A program made the translations under genes and the position numbers. This document shows, in pieces, positions 22,635 through 34,654 of a DNA stretch of 64,000 nt; position 1 is the stretch's first letter, and each line of letters opens with the position of its first letter. Source of the stretch: Chinchilla lanigera (taxonomy: Eukaryota; Chordata; Mammalia; Rodentia; Chinchillidae); NCBI RefSeq assembly GCF_000276665.1, contig NW_004955404.1:34496160-34560159 (forward strand). The letters are read 5' to 3'. The notes under the pieces are model-generated. The model saw only the letters and a program-made list of their open reading frames with translations, ran no database searches and had not been told where the DNA came from.

Positions 22635-23057
22635 TGTCCTAGTTGCTTTTCTGATTGCTGAGACAAAATTCCCAAAAGTTACAGGAGGAAAGGTTCATTT
22701 GGTTCACAGTTTGTAGTGGTTTTAGTCCATAATTCGGTGGCTACATGCAAAGCGGCATGACAAACAGGCATTGCCGAGGAGAAACAGTTCATGGTGGGCA
22801 GAAGATAGTAAAACAAGCAAGCAAGGGATAGACAAGACTCTTTCTGTGCCTTATATTGTATCCAGGCTACTGGGATTAGGAAAGTGCCCAACCAATCAGT
22901 GGGCTGATTTAGTAATCATCCACCCTTAACCCTAGCACCCTTAATGCTACCATTGCACCATGAATCAATCACACACTCTAGATCCAGCCACCTCTGAAAA
23001 AGCCCCACCTATGACTGCATAAGGGTTTGAGGGGACACCTGGAAACAACCCATAACA
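22635..23057 (-). mobile_element. MaLR 5' LTR
   Basis: A 423-bp partner of the LTR at 20686-21113, TGTCCTAGTTG...CCATAACA on the plus strand. It lies upstream in the element's own orientation. The pair differ by scattered substitutions, so the insertion is old. Confidence 0.9.
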
Positions 23058-23254
23058 AAGTATATGTTTGGAGAATCAGTAGGAGCAAGTGAAGCAGGTG
23101 AAGAGAAAGATGCCATTTCGTTCAGTGAGAATGTGACAGCAAAACAGTGGACATGAATTATTCAGGGAGTCATTTACATGAATGGGTTACAATGGTATAC
23201 TTTGGGAAACTTTAGAAAAGCAAACTGTAAAGGCAATGAAGAACATATAGTGAC

Positions 23255-23412
23255 ATGCTGGGTGTGGTGGCACATGTCTGTAATCGCAGCAGTAGGGAGG
23301 CTGAAGCAGGAATATCTCCATGAGGTCAAGGCCAGCCTGGGCTACACAGTGAGTTCAAGGCAGGCTTGAACTATATAGGGGGACCCTGTCTCAAAGAGCA
23401 AAAAAAAAAAAG
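23255..23412 (+). repeat. B1 SINE with internal duplication
   Basis: Sense B1: 'tgctgggtgtggtggcacat', 'gggaggctgaagcagg', 'aggccagcctgggctacac', the duplicated 'agtgagttcaaggcaggctt' block and an 11-A tail. Possible short TSD TATAGT. Confidence 0.93.
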
Positions 23413-24240
23413 TATAGTAGAAGCAATATATCTTGTATTTAGTAGATGAAACAGAAGAATTAAAAGGTTTTAAACTATGGAACTGCTGTGAACTAATAGC
23501 ATGGATTTGTGATCCACTTGGATCTTCTACAGTACAGATGTGAGAAGGTAAAGGAAAGAAGCATAAAAGTCACTCAGTCAGTCATTTATAAAAACTCAGG
23601 TGAGTAATAACCAGCATCTGAGTGAAAGCAGTAGGAGAAGTGATATTCTATCAAATGATGATAACATTAAAATTCATTCAAGATATACAGGCACACACCA
23701 CATGTCCATCTCAGTCTTAGAAGAGCATAACAAAATTGTATAAATCCTGTGTCAGTGTCAGCATTACCTCTATGCTAAAATACCCTGAGCTTTTAATACT
23801 AAGTGGAAGAGATCAAATTTCTTACCAGTGTAACAGATGAGCGTCAATGCACTTCCAAGTGTCTCCAGTAATTACTGAGAAATTTAAAGGAGCATTTCCT
23901 ATGTGCTCACAAGCCAGCCTGCCATTCTCCATCACTACTTATTCTTTGTTCTAGCTGTAGCATGTGTTCAGCTGCTCCCTTTCTGTCCTTGTTGGCAGTA
24001 CCTCCTGTGAGAAGGCCCATGCTCATGCCAAAGGGGCTGCCTGTGAATGCCCTCCTAACACCACCCTTGAGAGCCAGGGGAGTGCAGAATTCTTTGCAAA
24101 CCTGCTGGGTAGTGTTCTTTCTAACTGTCTATAATCTCTCACTTGCCCCAGAAGCAGCTCTGTTGATGACCAAAATTTTACAAAATTTCTCAAATAGTTT
24201 CTTTGTTTGTGAGTCTCTTTTCTTACTTACTGCTAGCAAA
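23412..24240. other. unassigned sequence
   Basis: No repeat or gene recognised. The 115-codon plus-strand frame 23962-24309 runs into the MaLR LTR and is not a known protein. Confidence 0.4.
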
Positions 24241-24625
24241 TGTTATAGTTTGGACCCAGAATGTCACCCAAAGACCGACATATTAAGGACTGGCTCCCCA
24301 GTGTGGTAATGTTGGAATGTGGTGGGAATGATAAGAGATGGGACCTAGTGAGACAGCTATAGATCTCTAGGGTTGTATCTTTGAAAATGATGGAGATACC
24401 CTAGCTGCTTTCTTGGTCTCTCTCACTTTAGGGGCCAGAGTTTAGAAGTTGTGCTCTATCACCCACTGCAGCCATGATATGTCTCCCCCCCAACCCTCAC
24501 CAGCAGACTCAAAGCACTAAGTACACCACTTAATAAAGAGGAACCTCCAAGACTGTGAGCCAAAATAAACCTTTTATCTTTTAAAGTTGATTATCTCAGG
24601 TATTTATCAAAGTGACAATAACACA
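24241..24625 (+). mobile_element. MaLR solo LTR
   Basis: Begins 'tgttatagtttggaccc', with 'aatgtcacccaaagaccgac', 'gactggctccccagtgtggt', 'gggacctagtgagac' and 'actgtgagccaaaataaacc', which carries the AATAAA polyadenylation signal, then 'cttttaaagttgattatctc' and an end near 'aataacaca'. These are canonical MaLR LTR phrases in order. No internal region follows. Confidence 0.88.
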
Positions 24626-25412
24626 AGTTTACCATTGGAAAAAAAACCTAAAAATTTCTAACCCCTGTGGTGATAGAGTTTCAAACATAAGACTCCTAAG
24701 AATGTGATGAAGGGCATTAGATTTCTTTTAGCATCCTTTCTCTTGAACTCCAAAGCATATTCATAAAAGTAAATTAGCTTACCTGTGATACCACTCTCTA
24801 CTTTTAAAACTTATCTATTTTAGTTATGTAAAGCTAACCACCTCTGTGTGGCTATGAGCCCCAACAGGTATCAGTAAGCACCTCAGTTATCTACAACTAA
24901 CAGAAAACTGAAATGTACTGGCTTGGAATGATAAGAATTACTTTCTGTGCAATAGCAAAAGTCAGCAGACTAGTATTCCAGCAAGGGTACGCCACCATCT
25001 GGCACCCGGGTTTTCTCCATCTATGCATATATCTTTGCCTTTATGCTTTTTACCTTGTGATCATAAGAGTGATACTATACTTACAGTTCTTCTGGATAAC
25101 AAAGTTGACAAGGGTGGAAGAATCAAAAAGACTTTCTCCTGAGAAGAGCTACCTTCTTATTTTAGAAGGAAGGTTTGTCTAGAAGTTTCTTCATATGTCA
25201 CCAAAGCTGTGACTTACTCTTTTGCCAATGTTTACAAAAAGATGGCCAAGAAAACTGAGTATTAACTTTTCTAGATTGCAAGAATAAAAAGATGGCAGTG
25301 AAAAACTTGGTTGGAAACAAATATCATGTATGCCCACTTTCTGAAACACATACATACAATACCATGAAAATTCCTCTTTATTCCTGGGCCAGACAACAAG
25401 ATGAAAGACCTG
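24626..25412. other. unassigned sequence
   Basis: Nothing recognised. The 89-codon frame 24913-25182 (plus) has hydrophobic runs but no family signature. Confidence 0.4.
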
Positions 25413-25625
25413 TCACCCTGAAAGACATATACAGTACAACAGAAAAATAAAGTAAGTGTTTCGATCTACAGAATTACACTGATTGCCATTAATCCCATCA
25501 AGATATCGCCCCTTGCTTTGAACACACCTCTCCCATCCTTCTTTCCACTTTTTGAAGCAGTCCTGGAAGTCCTCTTTCATGAGTATCTTTAGCTGCGCTG
25601 GTGTGGCTGCTTCTGTGTCCTGCAT
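25413..25625 (-). pseudogene. mariner-like transposase C-terminus, degraded
   Basis: The minus-strand frame reads '...ILMKEDFQDCFKKWKEGWERC' and then 'VQSKGRYLDGINGNQ'. Its spacing F-x2-CF-x2-W-x6-RC-x3-G-x-Y matches the C-terminal tail of mariner-family transposases, usually ending YFEGD. Only this tail is present; the DDD/DDE catalytic core is missing. A second inverted copy lies at 25806-25925. This is a DNA-transposon fossil, not a functional gene. I would put it near the 3' end of a mariner copy, but I cannot find clear terminal inverted repeats. Confidence 0.65.
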
Positions 25626-25805
25626 AGATTCAAAACATTTACTTTTATGGTCATTTTGACTTTGGGAAGATCCAAAATTAGTACCCTGCCAGATTGAGTG
25701 AATAAAGTGGATGAGGACACGCCTTCACGTTTTCACAAATCTACTTTTCCCTTGGGTGGCATGAAGCAGCAACATTCATTATATTGTTATCCACACTGGG
25801 TAATG

Positions 25806-25925
25806 ACACTCATGAAAGAGGACTTCTACAACTGCTTCAGAAAGTGGCATGAATGAGAAGATGTGTGTTTGCAGAGAGAGGGAGTATTGTGAGGCAGATT
25901 AATGGCAATGTGTCTTTACTGTAAT
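25806..25925 (+). pseudogene. second mariner tail copy, inverted
   Basis: 'actcatgaaagaggactt' followed by 'ctgcttcagaaagtgg' gives MKEDFYNCFRKWHE and then a stop. It is the same segment as 25413-25600 but on the opposite strand. The match continues after the stop through 'agattaatggcaatgtg'. More decayed than its partner. Confidence 0.65.
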
Positions 25926-27040
25926 ATATTTTTCAATTTAAATATTGGTCATGTATTTTGATCCCTCTTTATAGTATATACACATGTGCACATACCACAC
26001 AACCTCTCCAGTAGGCTTACTTGTGGCAAGAGACTGTAATAAAGCTTACAAATAAATTGTAGAAGTATCTGTATTTTCATATTAAGAATAGACTTCACTT
26101 TAGAAAATCAGTCTTTGATTGAACCAAGAAAGTCCACAGTCATTATTTCCTCAAATGCTTTTTATTTAATTTTGAGTAACTGAAAAATTCACTAAGTCCT
26201 TCCTGCCAACAAAAGAAAAATGCACATCAAATGCTAATTCAAGCCCCAAAATGTTACAGAGGCGCTCCTGAGGCCTGCTCACTCCCCTCAGCTTTGTCAT
26301 TGTGTCATAGGCAACCTCCACCTAGAGGCAGCCTGCCCAAGTCCAGGCTGGGAAAGGATGCCCGAGCCCAGAAATGATGGTTGAGCTCCACGTCACTTCC
26401 TTTTCCCTGTTACCTGTGTAACCTGGCTGCGTAAATCCACAGTGGAGAATCTTTACCATTGTATGACAGGAAATTACTGAGAATTTCAAAGACAAAGATT
26501 GACTTGTGCCTGGAGTTGGGTGTGGACATGCAAAAGAATGTAAAAGAAAAATGGTAAGGGAAGCTTCCATATTCTGGAATGATCCCACCTCTCAGATCCT
26601 GGGAACAAAAAGTACCTGAGGATAGTAAACCTGGAATGTGGCTACTACAACCCGGGAGCAACACTCTAGACTTCTCCTAACTTCCTCCATCCTAAATACC
26701 CCACCCAGACACTTCAGTAAAGCTCAGATTGCCACAGTGTCTTCCCCACTATGGTGATGAAGATAATCCCAAGCTAGGTTGAGCTACCATGTTTCACCCT
26801 GGGGCTATGAATGAAAGATGCGGTGGCAGCCAAACGCAGAGAGGGCTGCAGGGAGCTCACTAAGCAGGCTCTCTAGATCTCTGTGCAAGAGGCAATTAAG
26901 AAAAGGGTGGCACCTTAACACTGAGAAAGCTCTTTCCTGGATTTGGCAATTTATAGAGGGTTTATAGATTCTAAACTTTGTGAATAATTTGCCCAGATAG
27001 GTGTATTTTCAGTTAACTTGGGAAAAAAAACATGGAAATT
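25926..27040. other. unassigned sequence
   Basis: No gene or repeat recognised. The paired 88- and 84-codon minus-strand frames near 26322-26664 overlap each other in different registers and look like chance. Confidence 0.4.
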
Positions 27041-27041
27041 T

Positions 27042-27158
27042 TTATTATTTTATTTAATGATTTTTTAGAGGCAGAGTCTCATGGTGTTCCCTAGGATGGC
27101 TTCGAACTCCAGGGTTCAAGTGATCCTCTTGCTTCACTCTATAGTAGCTAAGACTGTG
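27042..27158 (-). repeat. monomeric B1/7SL-type SINE relic
   Basis: Antisense: 'tttagaggcagagtctcat', 'cctaggatggcttcgaactcc', 'caagtgatcctcttgcttca'. No internal duplication, consistent with a proto-B1 or fossil Alu-monomer-type element. Confidence 0.65.
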
Positions 27159-27639
27159 CTTATTTTAGAATTCTTTTTATACATACCTGGGATGAGGCTG
27201 GTCATATATACCATTGTTCATGTGTTTATAATATAAAGAAAAAGGCCATGTCTTCATCTGTGTTGCTTCAGGATGTAACTGAGAATCTAGACAGTATAGA
27301 TGTGTAACATTTCTTTCTTGAATGAATAATAAGTAGATTAATTTCTGATTAATTACATCCCATCCTCCCAGGGAAGAGAAGAAACATCACCTTCTGACTA
27401 GTATTAGAGAATTGTGCCTGCTGAGCTAAAAAACTATATTAGTCACAAATGAAGACAAAAATGAAATGCACAAGTAAAAGTACATTTATAGAACTTACGT
27501 GAAAAATTCTAGGTATTCCAAAAATAATTTAAAACGCAATAGTTTTTGAAAGTCAGCAAATATTTAATGGGAGTATTGAATGAGAAAGATTTTTAATACC
27601 ATCTTATAAAAAGTTCCTGTATAACTTTCTTAATTAATA

Positions 27640-28110
27640 ACTCATATGTAATTATGTAATCTTTACAATGTATTTTTTCACAGTGTTATATAAACAGTAT
27701 AAATTTTTTCTGTCTTTTTGAGGCCATATTATGATCAGCCTTGTACATGTGTATTTGTGTGCAAGGATTAATAGACTGATGTTGAAAAAATTCTTAAATG
27801 TCAAATTGCTACTTTATAATGTTGATCTATATTCTTAATGCTACATGTGACATCTTATCTTCCAATATCCTCACCAAAACTGGGTATTACTTATATTTTT
27901 AATTTTTGCTAGTCTGATGGATCAAAAATTGCATTTCAATGTTTTAATTTTGATTTCTCAGATTGTTAGTGAGATTGAGCTTCTTTTTTATGTTTATTGC
28001 AAATTATAGTTTCTCTCAATTGTCTGTTCTTATCTTTGTCCATTTTCAATTATATTATTTGTGATTTGTGTTTATTTCTAGAAGCAATTTTTGTGGTTAT
28101 CCACAATTAT
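27640..28110 (-). mobile_element. old L1 fragment (ORF2 3' region)
   Basis: Antisense L1: 'tgctagtctgatggatcaaa', 'ttgatttctcagattgttag', 'gagattgagcttctttt', 'tgtctgttcttatctttgtc'. These match the antisense ORF2 3' end of old L1s. The left limit is uncertain. Confidence 0.7.
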
Positions 28111-28429
28111 TTTAGAAATTAGTCATGAGGAATAGTGAATTTAAACTATGTAACATACATCATCGAATCCTGTAGATATAAAGATGGTGACTCTAGCAGC
28201 GTTTTTAATATGGAAAATACACGAAGAACTTGGGAAAGGTGCAAGGGTTTACATTCTCTCATTCTGATCACTATCATTGCCTTTTTCCTCTACTGTGCAC
28301 ATTCGTAGAAAGAAGGAATGTAAATTAAAGGAGAAAAGTGAATGGGAAGATAAAAACATATGGATAAGATAGCAGTCTAATGTTGATCTGCAGTCCAATG
28401 TGGCCCTATGTAAACTGTTTCTAAACATC

Positions 28430-29430
28430 TGAAATCTCAGTGTTATTTTAATTTGCATTTCTCAAATGACTAATGATGTTGAACATTTTTTCATGTATCT
28501 ATTTGCCATTTGTATTTCTTCATCTGAGAACCCCAGAGAGAATGGCTATCATGAAGAAGTCAACCAGTAACAAAGCTGGTGAGGCTGTGGGGAAAAAGGA
28601 ACCCTTTTCCACTGCTGGTGAGAGTGTAGACTAGTGCAACCCCTGTGGAAATCCATCTGGAGATTCCTCAGTAAACTAGGACTACAGATCCCATTCAACC
28701 CAGCTATTTCCCTTTTGGGTATTTTTCCAGAACTACAAACATTATACCACAGTGATATATGTGCACCCATGCTTCTAGCTGCCCAATTTGTAATAGCTAA
28801 ATTGTGGAAGCAACCCAAATGCCCATCAGTGGAGGAATGGGTAAAAAGGATGTGTTATTTTTACATAATGAAATATTACTGAGCTATAAAGAAAGATAAA
28901 ACCTGAGGCTTTCATAGGTAAATGGATGCAACTAGAGTCCATACTCATAAGTGAAATAAATCAGACTCATGTGTGTAAATACCATACTGTCTCACTAGTG
29001 TAGGAACCTGAGAGAGTAAATAAAATTGGAAAGGCATAATAGATATTGTGAAAGGGAAACAAACTGTTCAAAGGGAGGGAACAACTGGGATGAGGGAAAA
29101 GAGAAAAAGAAAGAAGGGAGAAAATATGTATATATCTATCTATCTCTATGTATACACACAGGATAGCTAAGAGAGTCGTACTACTGATCTGTATTGCTTT
29201 ATTGAAAGGAGCAGTTAATGTTTAATTGTTTGATGAATCTTAAATGCTTATATTTGTTTAACTGAGTAACCAATTTGAAGGTAACAATATGTAATGCAAT
29301 ATCTATTGTTAATTTTCTATCACATTGTCTGAAATCTGTATTGCTTCTATTGTTTGGATGTTGTTTTGTTTATGCCTTTTTGTTAATGTGCTTTCCTTCT
29401 TTACCTTTAAAACTAAAAACATTTAAAAAA
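28430..29430 (+). mobile_element. 5'-truncated L1 with short 5' inversion
   Basis: Positions 28430-28528 are antisense L1 ('gaaatctcagtgttatttt' ... 'catgtatctatttgccattt'). At 28529 it switches to sense ('accccagagagaatggcta') and runs through the ORF2 C-terminus (frame 28634-28882) into a long 3'UTR ending in an A-rich tail near 29411-29431. The left end of the inverted piece and the start of the sense piece are nearly adjacent in L1, exactly as twin priming predicts. TSDs are not clear; only a short ATCTGA is shared. Confidence 0.82.
28634..28882 (+). pseudogene. L1 ORF2 C-terminal fragment
   Basis: Reads 'PLWKSIWRFLSKLGLQIPFN', then 'SLLGIFPELQT', 'FVIAKLWKQPKCPS' and 'IMKYY', the last part of L1 ORF2p. 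It lacks the zinc-knuckle-like segment in frame and all catalytic domains. Part of the L1 at 28430-29430. Confidence 0.8.
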
Positions 29431-30829
29431 ATCTGATGCACTTTATGAAAATCAAGCATGCTAACATCTTTTGTTTAAAAACAAATTTAGAGAATTTATT
29501 CACATCATATCATGTGTGCCAGTGATTATTCATAGCAAAATACAACAAGACTGAATTTACTGAAGACCCTTTATCAATAGATGTTCACCTATATGGAATT
29601 TTATTGTTTTAACTTTAAAGTGTACTTTTACCACAAGAAGATGTGGTAAGGGTGGGTACACTTTTTGTTATCCTTTCCATACTTTTAAACAGCTGACTAG
29701 TCTGTGTGTGTTTTTTATATGAGGTTACTGGACTTGAGAAAAAATTGTTTCATTGTTTTCTAAAATATCCATGCAGATATTCCACAGGGTTTTTGGCATA
29801 CTGTATCATTTGCCACTCGTAGTTCTGAATACCTCGTAGCAAGATTCTGATCCTCAGATTCCCTAATGATAGCATGATTTTCTGAATAATTTTCAATGCT
29901 CTTTCAATATCCTTGTTCCTGTTTGCCAGTAACTGGTCAAAATTATGTACTCGTGATTTAAGGAAGTATTTTAGTTTGAAAATAAAATATTACCTGTTAT
30001 TTGCAGGGGGGTTTCCTGATGATATGTTTAATCATGGTGCCTGTGGAAGAGTCTCACAACAGCATGATAGCACCAGCGGGCATGTATGGATGTGTCCCGG
30101 AATGCTGGGCATGTCGATTGGACAACCAGATCCACTAGTTCTTTCTCTCTCATAGGTAATATAAGAGAAGGTAGACAGAGAGACATTAGGAGTGAAAACA
30201 ATGTCACTAAAAGGATGGAAACTATACACATAAAAACACTAGCCAGTTACTGATCCTAAAATGTCAGTATCATTAAAGAGAGAACAATTTTTGAAGACAC
30301 GTAGGAGGAAATAATTTGCTAGAGACCATAGCACTCAGATATGTCAGAGCCAGGATTCAAATTGGTGTCTCAATGCCACTTGCGAATTCTGGTCCTCAAG
30401 AGAATTTAGGATAAAAAATTTCCTCATTCCTAATTCTCTATCAAAATGAACATATTGTAAATTTTAGGGGAAAGAAACACTAAATAATCTATATTCCAAG
30501 CTTTAAGAGATCCAGATGCACTAAAGTCTCAAAGTACAAAACAGATTAATTAGATGTTTTGTTTTGTTTTACATATTAATAGCTCTTTGAGGAAACCAGA
30601 AAAGACCTGGGGATAACACGTTTGAAGCAATGAGTTAGCACACCTGGATTAGAGCATCTCCATTGTGAATCAGGCTTTCTTGGGAAAGTGGATCTATAGA
30701 GACTACATTCTTGTAAGCTTTTCTCTAAATTGGCTAATTCTTGTCCTTGAGAAATAATTATATTCTCCCATCTTTGTTGAAGTACCTAATTGCTATTAGG
30801 TGCTTGTTATCATTATATTCAGCCATTGA
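29431..30829. other. unassigned AT-rich sequence
   Basis: No gene or repeat recognised. The frames at 29913-30155 and 30028-30231 overlap on opposite strands and carry no motif. Confidence 0.4.
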
Positions 30830-30905
30830 GTTCACTCAGCAAGTATTTTTTGAGCAACTAGTTACTATATGTGAGACACTATTTACGTAGACATCAACGA
30901 GTTAA
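30830..30905 (-). repeat. L2 LINE 3'-end relic
   Basis: 'cactcagcaagtattttttgagcaactagttactatatgtgagacac' matches the antisense L2 terminus 'tcaacaaatatttattgagcacctactatgtgccaggcac'. Confidence 0.65.
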
Positions 30906-33900
30906 TATCATGCTAATTTGCTGTTTTGTGTCCTATTGAACACTGAATGGATTCACTTCATAACAAATGTAGAGAAATATGAAGAAAAAAATTACAGTTA
31001 CCCCCATCTCTCTAATTCTGAAATATCTGCAGTGAAAACCAAGTTGACCCTTTTTTCTTCTCTTCTTACCAACTGATTAATAATATGAACTTTGTGAACT
31101 TCAGAATGAGAGACATATATGGAGTGAGAAAATGAAAATGAAGAGGGGTATTGTAATTATTCCATAAACTATAAAACTCAGGTTGCAAATGCCAAAAATA
31201 GTGAGTAACCTCAATTTTCATTATTTTCACTGTCTTCAGGACCACCAATAGCATGTCCAGTTTGATAATGGAGATGGTCTGAAGTTAAGGTGCAGCTTAT
31301 GTGGCCAGCAGTTCATAGAGACATAGGTTGAGTTAATGTAGAAGCAAGTATTTTCTCCTTTGCATGTTATACAACAGAAGAATCCTCAGGATAAGTACTG
31401 GAGAGAGACATTGCAGTGTCTCATTCAGTGCTTTTCTCTGCTCCTGGTCCTAGAAAATTTAAAGTCAAGTAGGGGTGAAAAAATAAGATTAGAAATCCAA
31501 TTCTACAGCTATCATACATTCAAAGTACAAATGAAGTGATGGGAACATACTGGTCACATAGGAAATTTAAAATCTTTACTGCCTAACAGAAATAGCCATT
31601 GGTAAAACCAAGGTTTTGACCAGTGCAAATGCTTCTACTCAGGAACAAAAGAGAAGCAGCCAATACTCTGTGTCAGTAAGTTTATTAAATAGGGAGACTG
31701 GCAATCCCAGGTAAAAGTAGACTGTCCATCCAATTAAATTACAGAATATTAAAAAGGTCAAAGCAATATAGAAGTCCTCTAATTCATAGAAAACACTAAA
31801 ATTCTGATTTCTCATACTCCTGACAAAGATTGTAATTGCAGTTTGAAAAGGGTAAAATATTTATCTAGTCCTTTGACAAAGATTGAAATGAGAATGTGGC
31901 TAGTCACAAATGTAACCTCACAAATGTAATGTGCAATCTAATTTTTTTTGAAAAGGCTGAACCAATATACTTCTGTCTTTGCAAAGAGCAGGACCAGATA
32001 GTTATAACAACATCTTATATTAATCTTTTCATATATATTTAGACAATATATCCTTATGTATAAAATGTTACTTAAGTCCCCTTGAGGTTCTCCATCACAA
32101 AAGCATTCATTCTTCATGTACACTGTGGGCCATTTTGTGGTTTTCTACTAATATTTAGTTTATTTCATATGTTGTCAAAGACATTCAGGAATGAGAGTCC
32201 CACATGTACATCAAATCTTTCTAAGGAATATGGGGTGTAAACTGCAATGTATGCACAATAGTGCTATGACTTTGTTTGTAATAAACATTTAAAATGACTG
32301 ACTTTCTCACAAATACACTAAGTAGGATGATCTATGAGATTTCTAATTTATTCTTGTTTAAAATTTAACCATGCTTTTTTAAAGCATATCAATTTTGTTA
32401 ATACCATGTAATTAAAACATGTCAGTGCACAGCAAGTTTTAGTCTAAATTAATGACTATGAGAATTATTTTAATTAAATAACCAATTATAGAAAAATCGC
32501 AAGCATGAGAGCTGACATTTAAATGAATTTCATTTAAATTGCTTCTTAACATTGTCCCATCTAGGACACTAATGCAAAATGAACTATTGTATCAACTTAG
32601 ATTATCACTATTTTTGTATGCACATAATGTATTCATATTCAATCACTGGAACGGAGTAGAATATTTGGTATTGATCTAAAACTTCTATGAATAAAAACAC
32701 AACAGAATGAGCTAAAGTAAAAACAAACCATCTTTCTTTTTGACTTATCTTTTTTTAAATATGGGTTGCTGAATGTTATCATAATGTAATTCCTACAGGA
32801 ATAAAAGATGTTTATGCATTTGGGAATTGTACCTAATTAAATCAGAAGACTTTGAGATTTACTTTTAAGTGAATGTACATTTATGACAACAATCTTCTGC
32901 CCATAGTGGGACCCCACAAATGCTAGTTTTCGGTGATAATATGTGTATTTCTTTGTTGCATGTTTTTTTTCATAGGTACTGATGTGGCATATTATCTTCT
33001 GCTTTTAAGCTGGATAATTGAACAGGATATCTGTTCCTTGACAGTCCAGCGGGATATCCACCCATGTGTGTTTGTTTCATGCAGCTCAAACAGTGCAGTA
33101 TCCTTTTCTGTACTGGAATAAATGATTGTTACCATGCTAATATGATTTCATTAAGTTTTTGGTATTCCACTTGTAGTCATTCTTTCACAAACATATGGAT
33201 TAAAAAATAAAAAAAACAAGGTAAGCAACCTATTGTAAAGTTGCCTACTGAAAACCTTTAACTCCATAATACTATTTCTGAAAGAAGAATGCCTGAACAA
33301 AATGTAAATTTATCGCAGTGATGTTGTCTTTATTTATTGCAAAAGAGAAGTACTGAAAAAACTACAGGAAGTGAATGTTTTGTCCATATATGAGATGATG
33401 TGGAATATGCTTGATTCATTGCTACAGGATTACTAAGACTTTAAAGAAGGTATTTTATCTGTGGGTACCAATTGTTCTCCTGTTTGCAGCCATATCATAT
33501 ATTATGATATAAAATTCATGATTTTAAGTGCACTATTCTTACACTTGTATTTTTTTTAACATGAGTTTCATGCATACCTTTTGGGGAAAACCTTACCTGC
33601 TTAGTAGTTTGTAATCTATAATAAAAGGAGCTTTCTATGAAAAGGAGTTTGCTATGAAAAGGAGTGACCATATTTAGATTTGACTAGTTAATTGTTCTTC
33701 ATTGGAATGCACTAGGGTGTATGGTTTAATTATTTTGTTTGTATTTGTAGACCACTATTTTCCATCCTCAAAGATTATTTAATATCAGAAAAACAAGAAT
33801 ATTTTTCTACATAGTTGATCTTGCTATCACTTTAAAAATAAAGAGGAAAAGAAAAGGCTACTGCATTTGTTGTTCATTGATTAACCAGTAATGTTATGTA

Positions 33901-34654
33901 TAAATAATGTATCTGACAGTATGGCAGCCCACTTGGGACATTATGCCATTTACTACAAAATAGGATGCAACATACAACTGAGCAGTGAGAACAAATTAAA
34001 CATCTTTCCTTGGTAACTTTAGCATTTTTATTAGGTGATAAACATCACAGTGAGAGGAGAGCAGATGTAGTTATTTCAGTAATATTAACCTTAATCGAAA
34101 GCTAACTTGACATATAGCATAATACTTTTGCATTATAAAATTTTGCCCAATAACAATGGAAACCAAATTTTCCAAGGTCATTATGAGATCTGTAAAAATT
34201 AATGACTATCTTGTGTAAAATTTCATCTATAGCTACTGAATTGTATTATTAATATTGATGAAAAATCTAAACATAAATCTAGTGTCTTATAAGCATCAAA
34301 ATGCCTGAGTATTTTCTATGCTGTATTTCTCTTACTTTAACAAATGTGTCCTGTAATGTTACATTACTATGTTTGAATTTTGTTCTTTCAAGGTTGTTAA
34401 TATAACCTACAGACTCTATTAAAAACAACCAAATAGTAAATAAAATTAAGAGCAGTTTTGTAATTAGCAACCAACATGCATCTCCCTTTCTCTTTTGTTT
34501 TATTCCATTATTACTCAAGGGGATAGAGAGATGAGATGCCCAATCCTTAAAGGAATTAGTAATTGAGTGGGTACGAGCAATTGCTCAAGTCCATTTAATA
34601 CATAAGATCTGTTGTAACAGATCTATTCTTCCTCCCACTCCAAACTAACTATTT
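30906..34654. other. long repeat-poor AT-rich stretch
   Basis: About 3.7 kb in which I recognise no SINE, LINE, LTR or DNA transposon and no convincing coding exon. In a window otherwise crowded with insertions this is notable. It may simply hold repeats too decayed to see by eye. Confidence 0.4.

Larger units (their letters stand above)
20686..23057 (-). mobile_element. complete non-autonomous MaLR (ERVL-type) element
   Basis: Two related LTRs (428 and 423 bp) flank a 1521-bp internal region (21114-22634), all on the minus strand. Next to the 5' LTR the minus strand reads 'gaatttggtaccagagaag', which fits the TGGTACCAG-type primer-binding site usual in MaLR elements. Next to the 3' LTR it reads 'gggaggacaggagtggaa', a plausible polypurine tract. 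The interior has only short broken frames (22179-22556, 21639-22136, 21339-21575, minus strand), so there is no intact gag and no pol or env. MaLRs are non-autonomous relatives of ERVL. I saw no clean 5-bp TSD (AGGAA left, AAGTA right), probably because of age. Confidence 0.88.
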
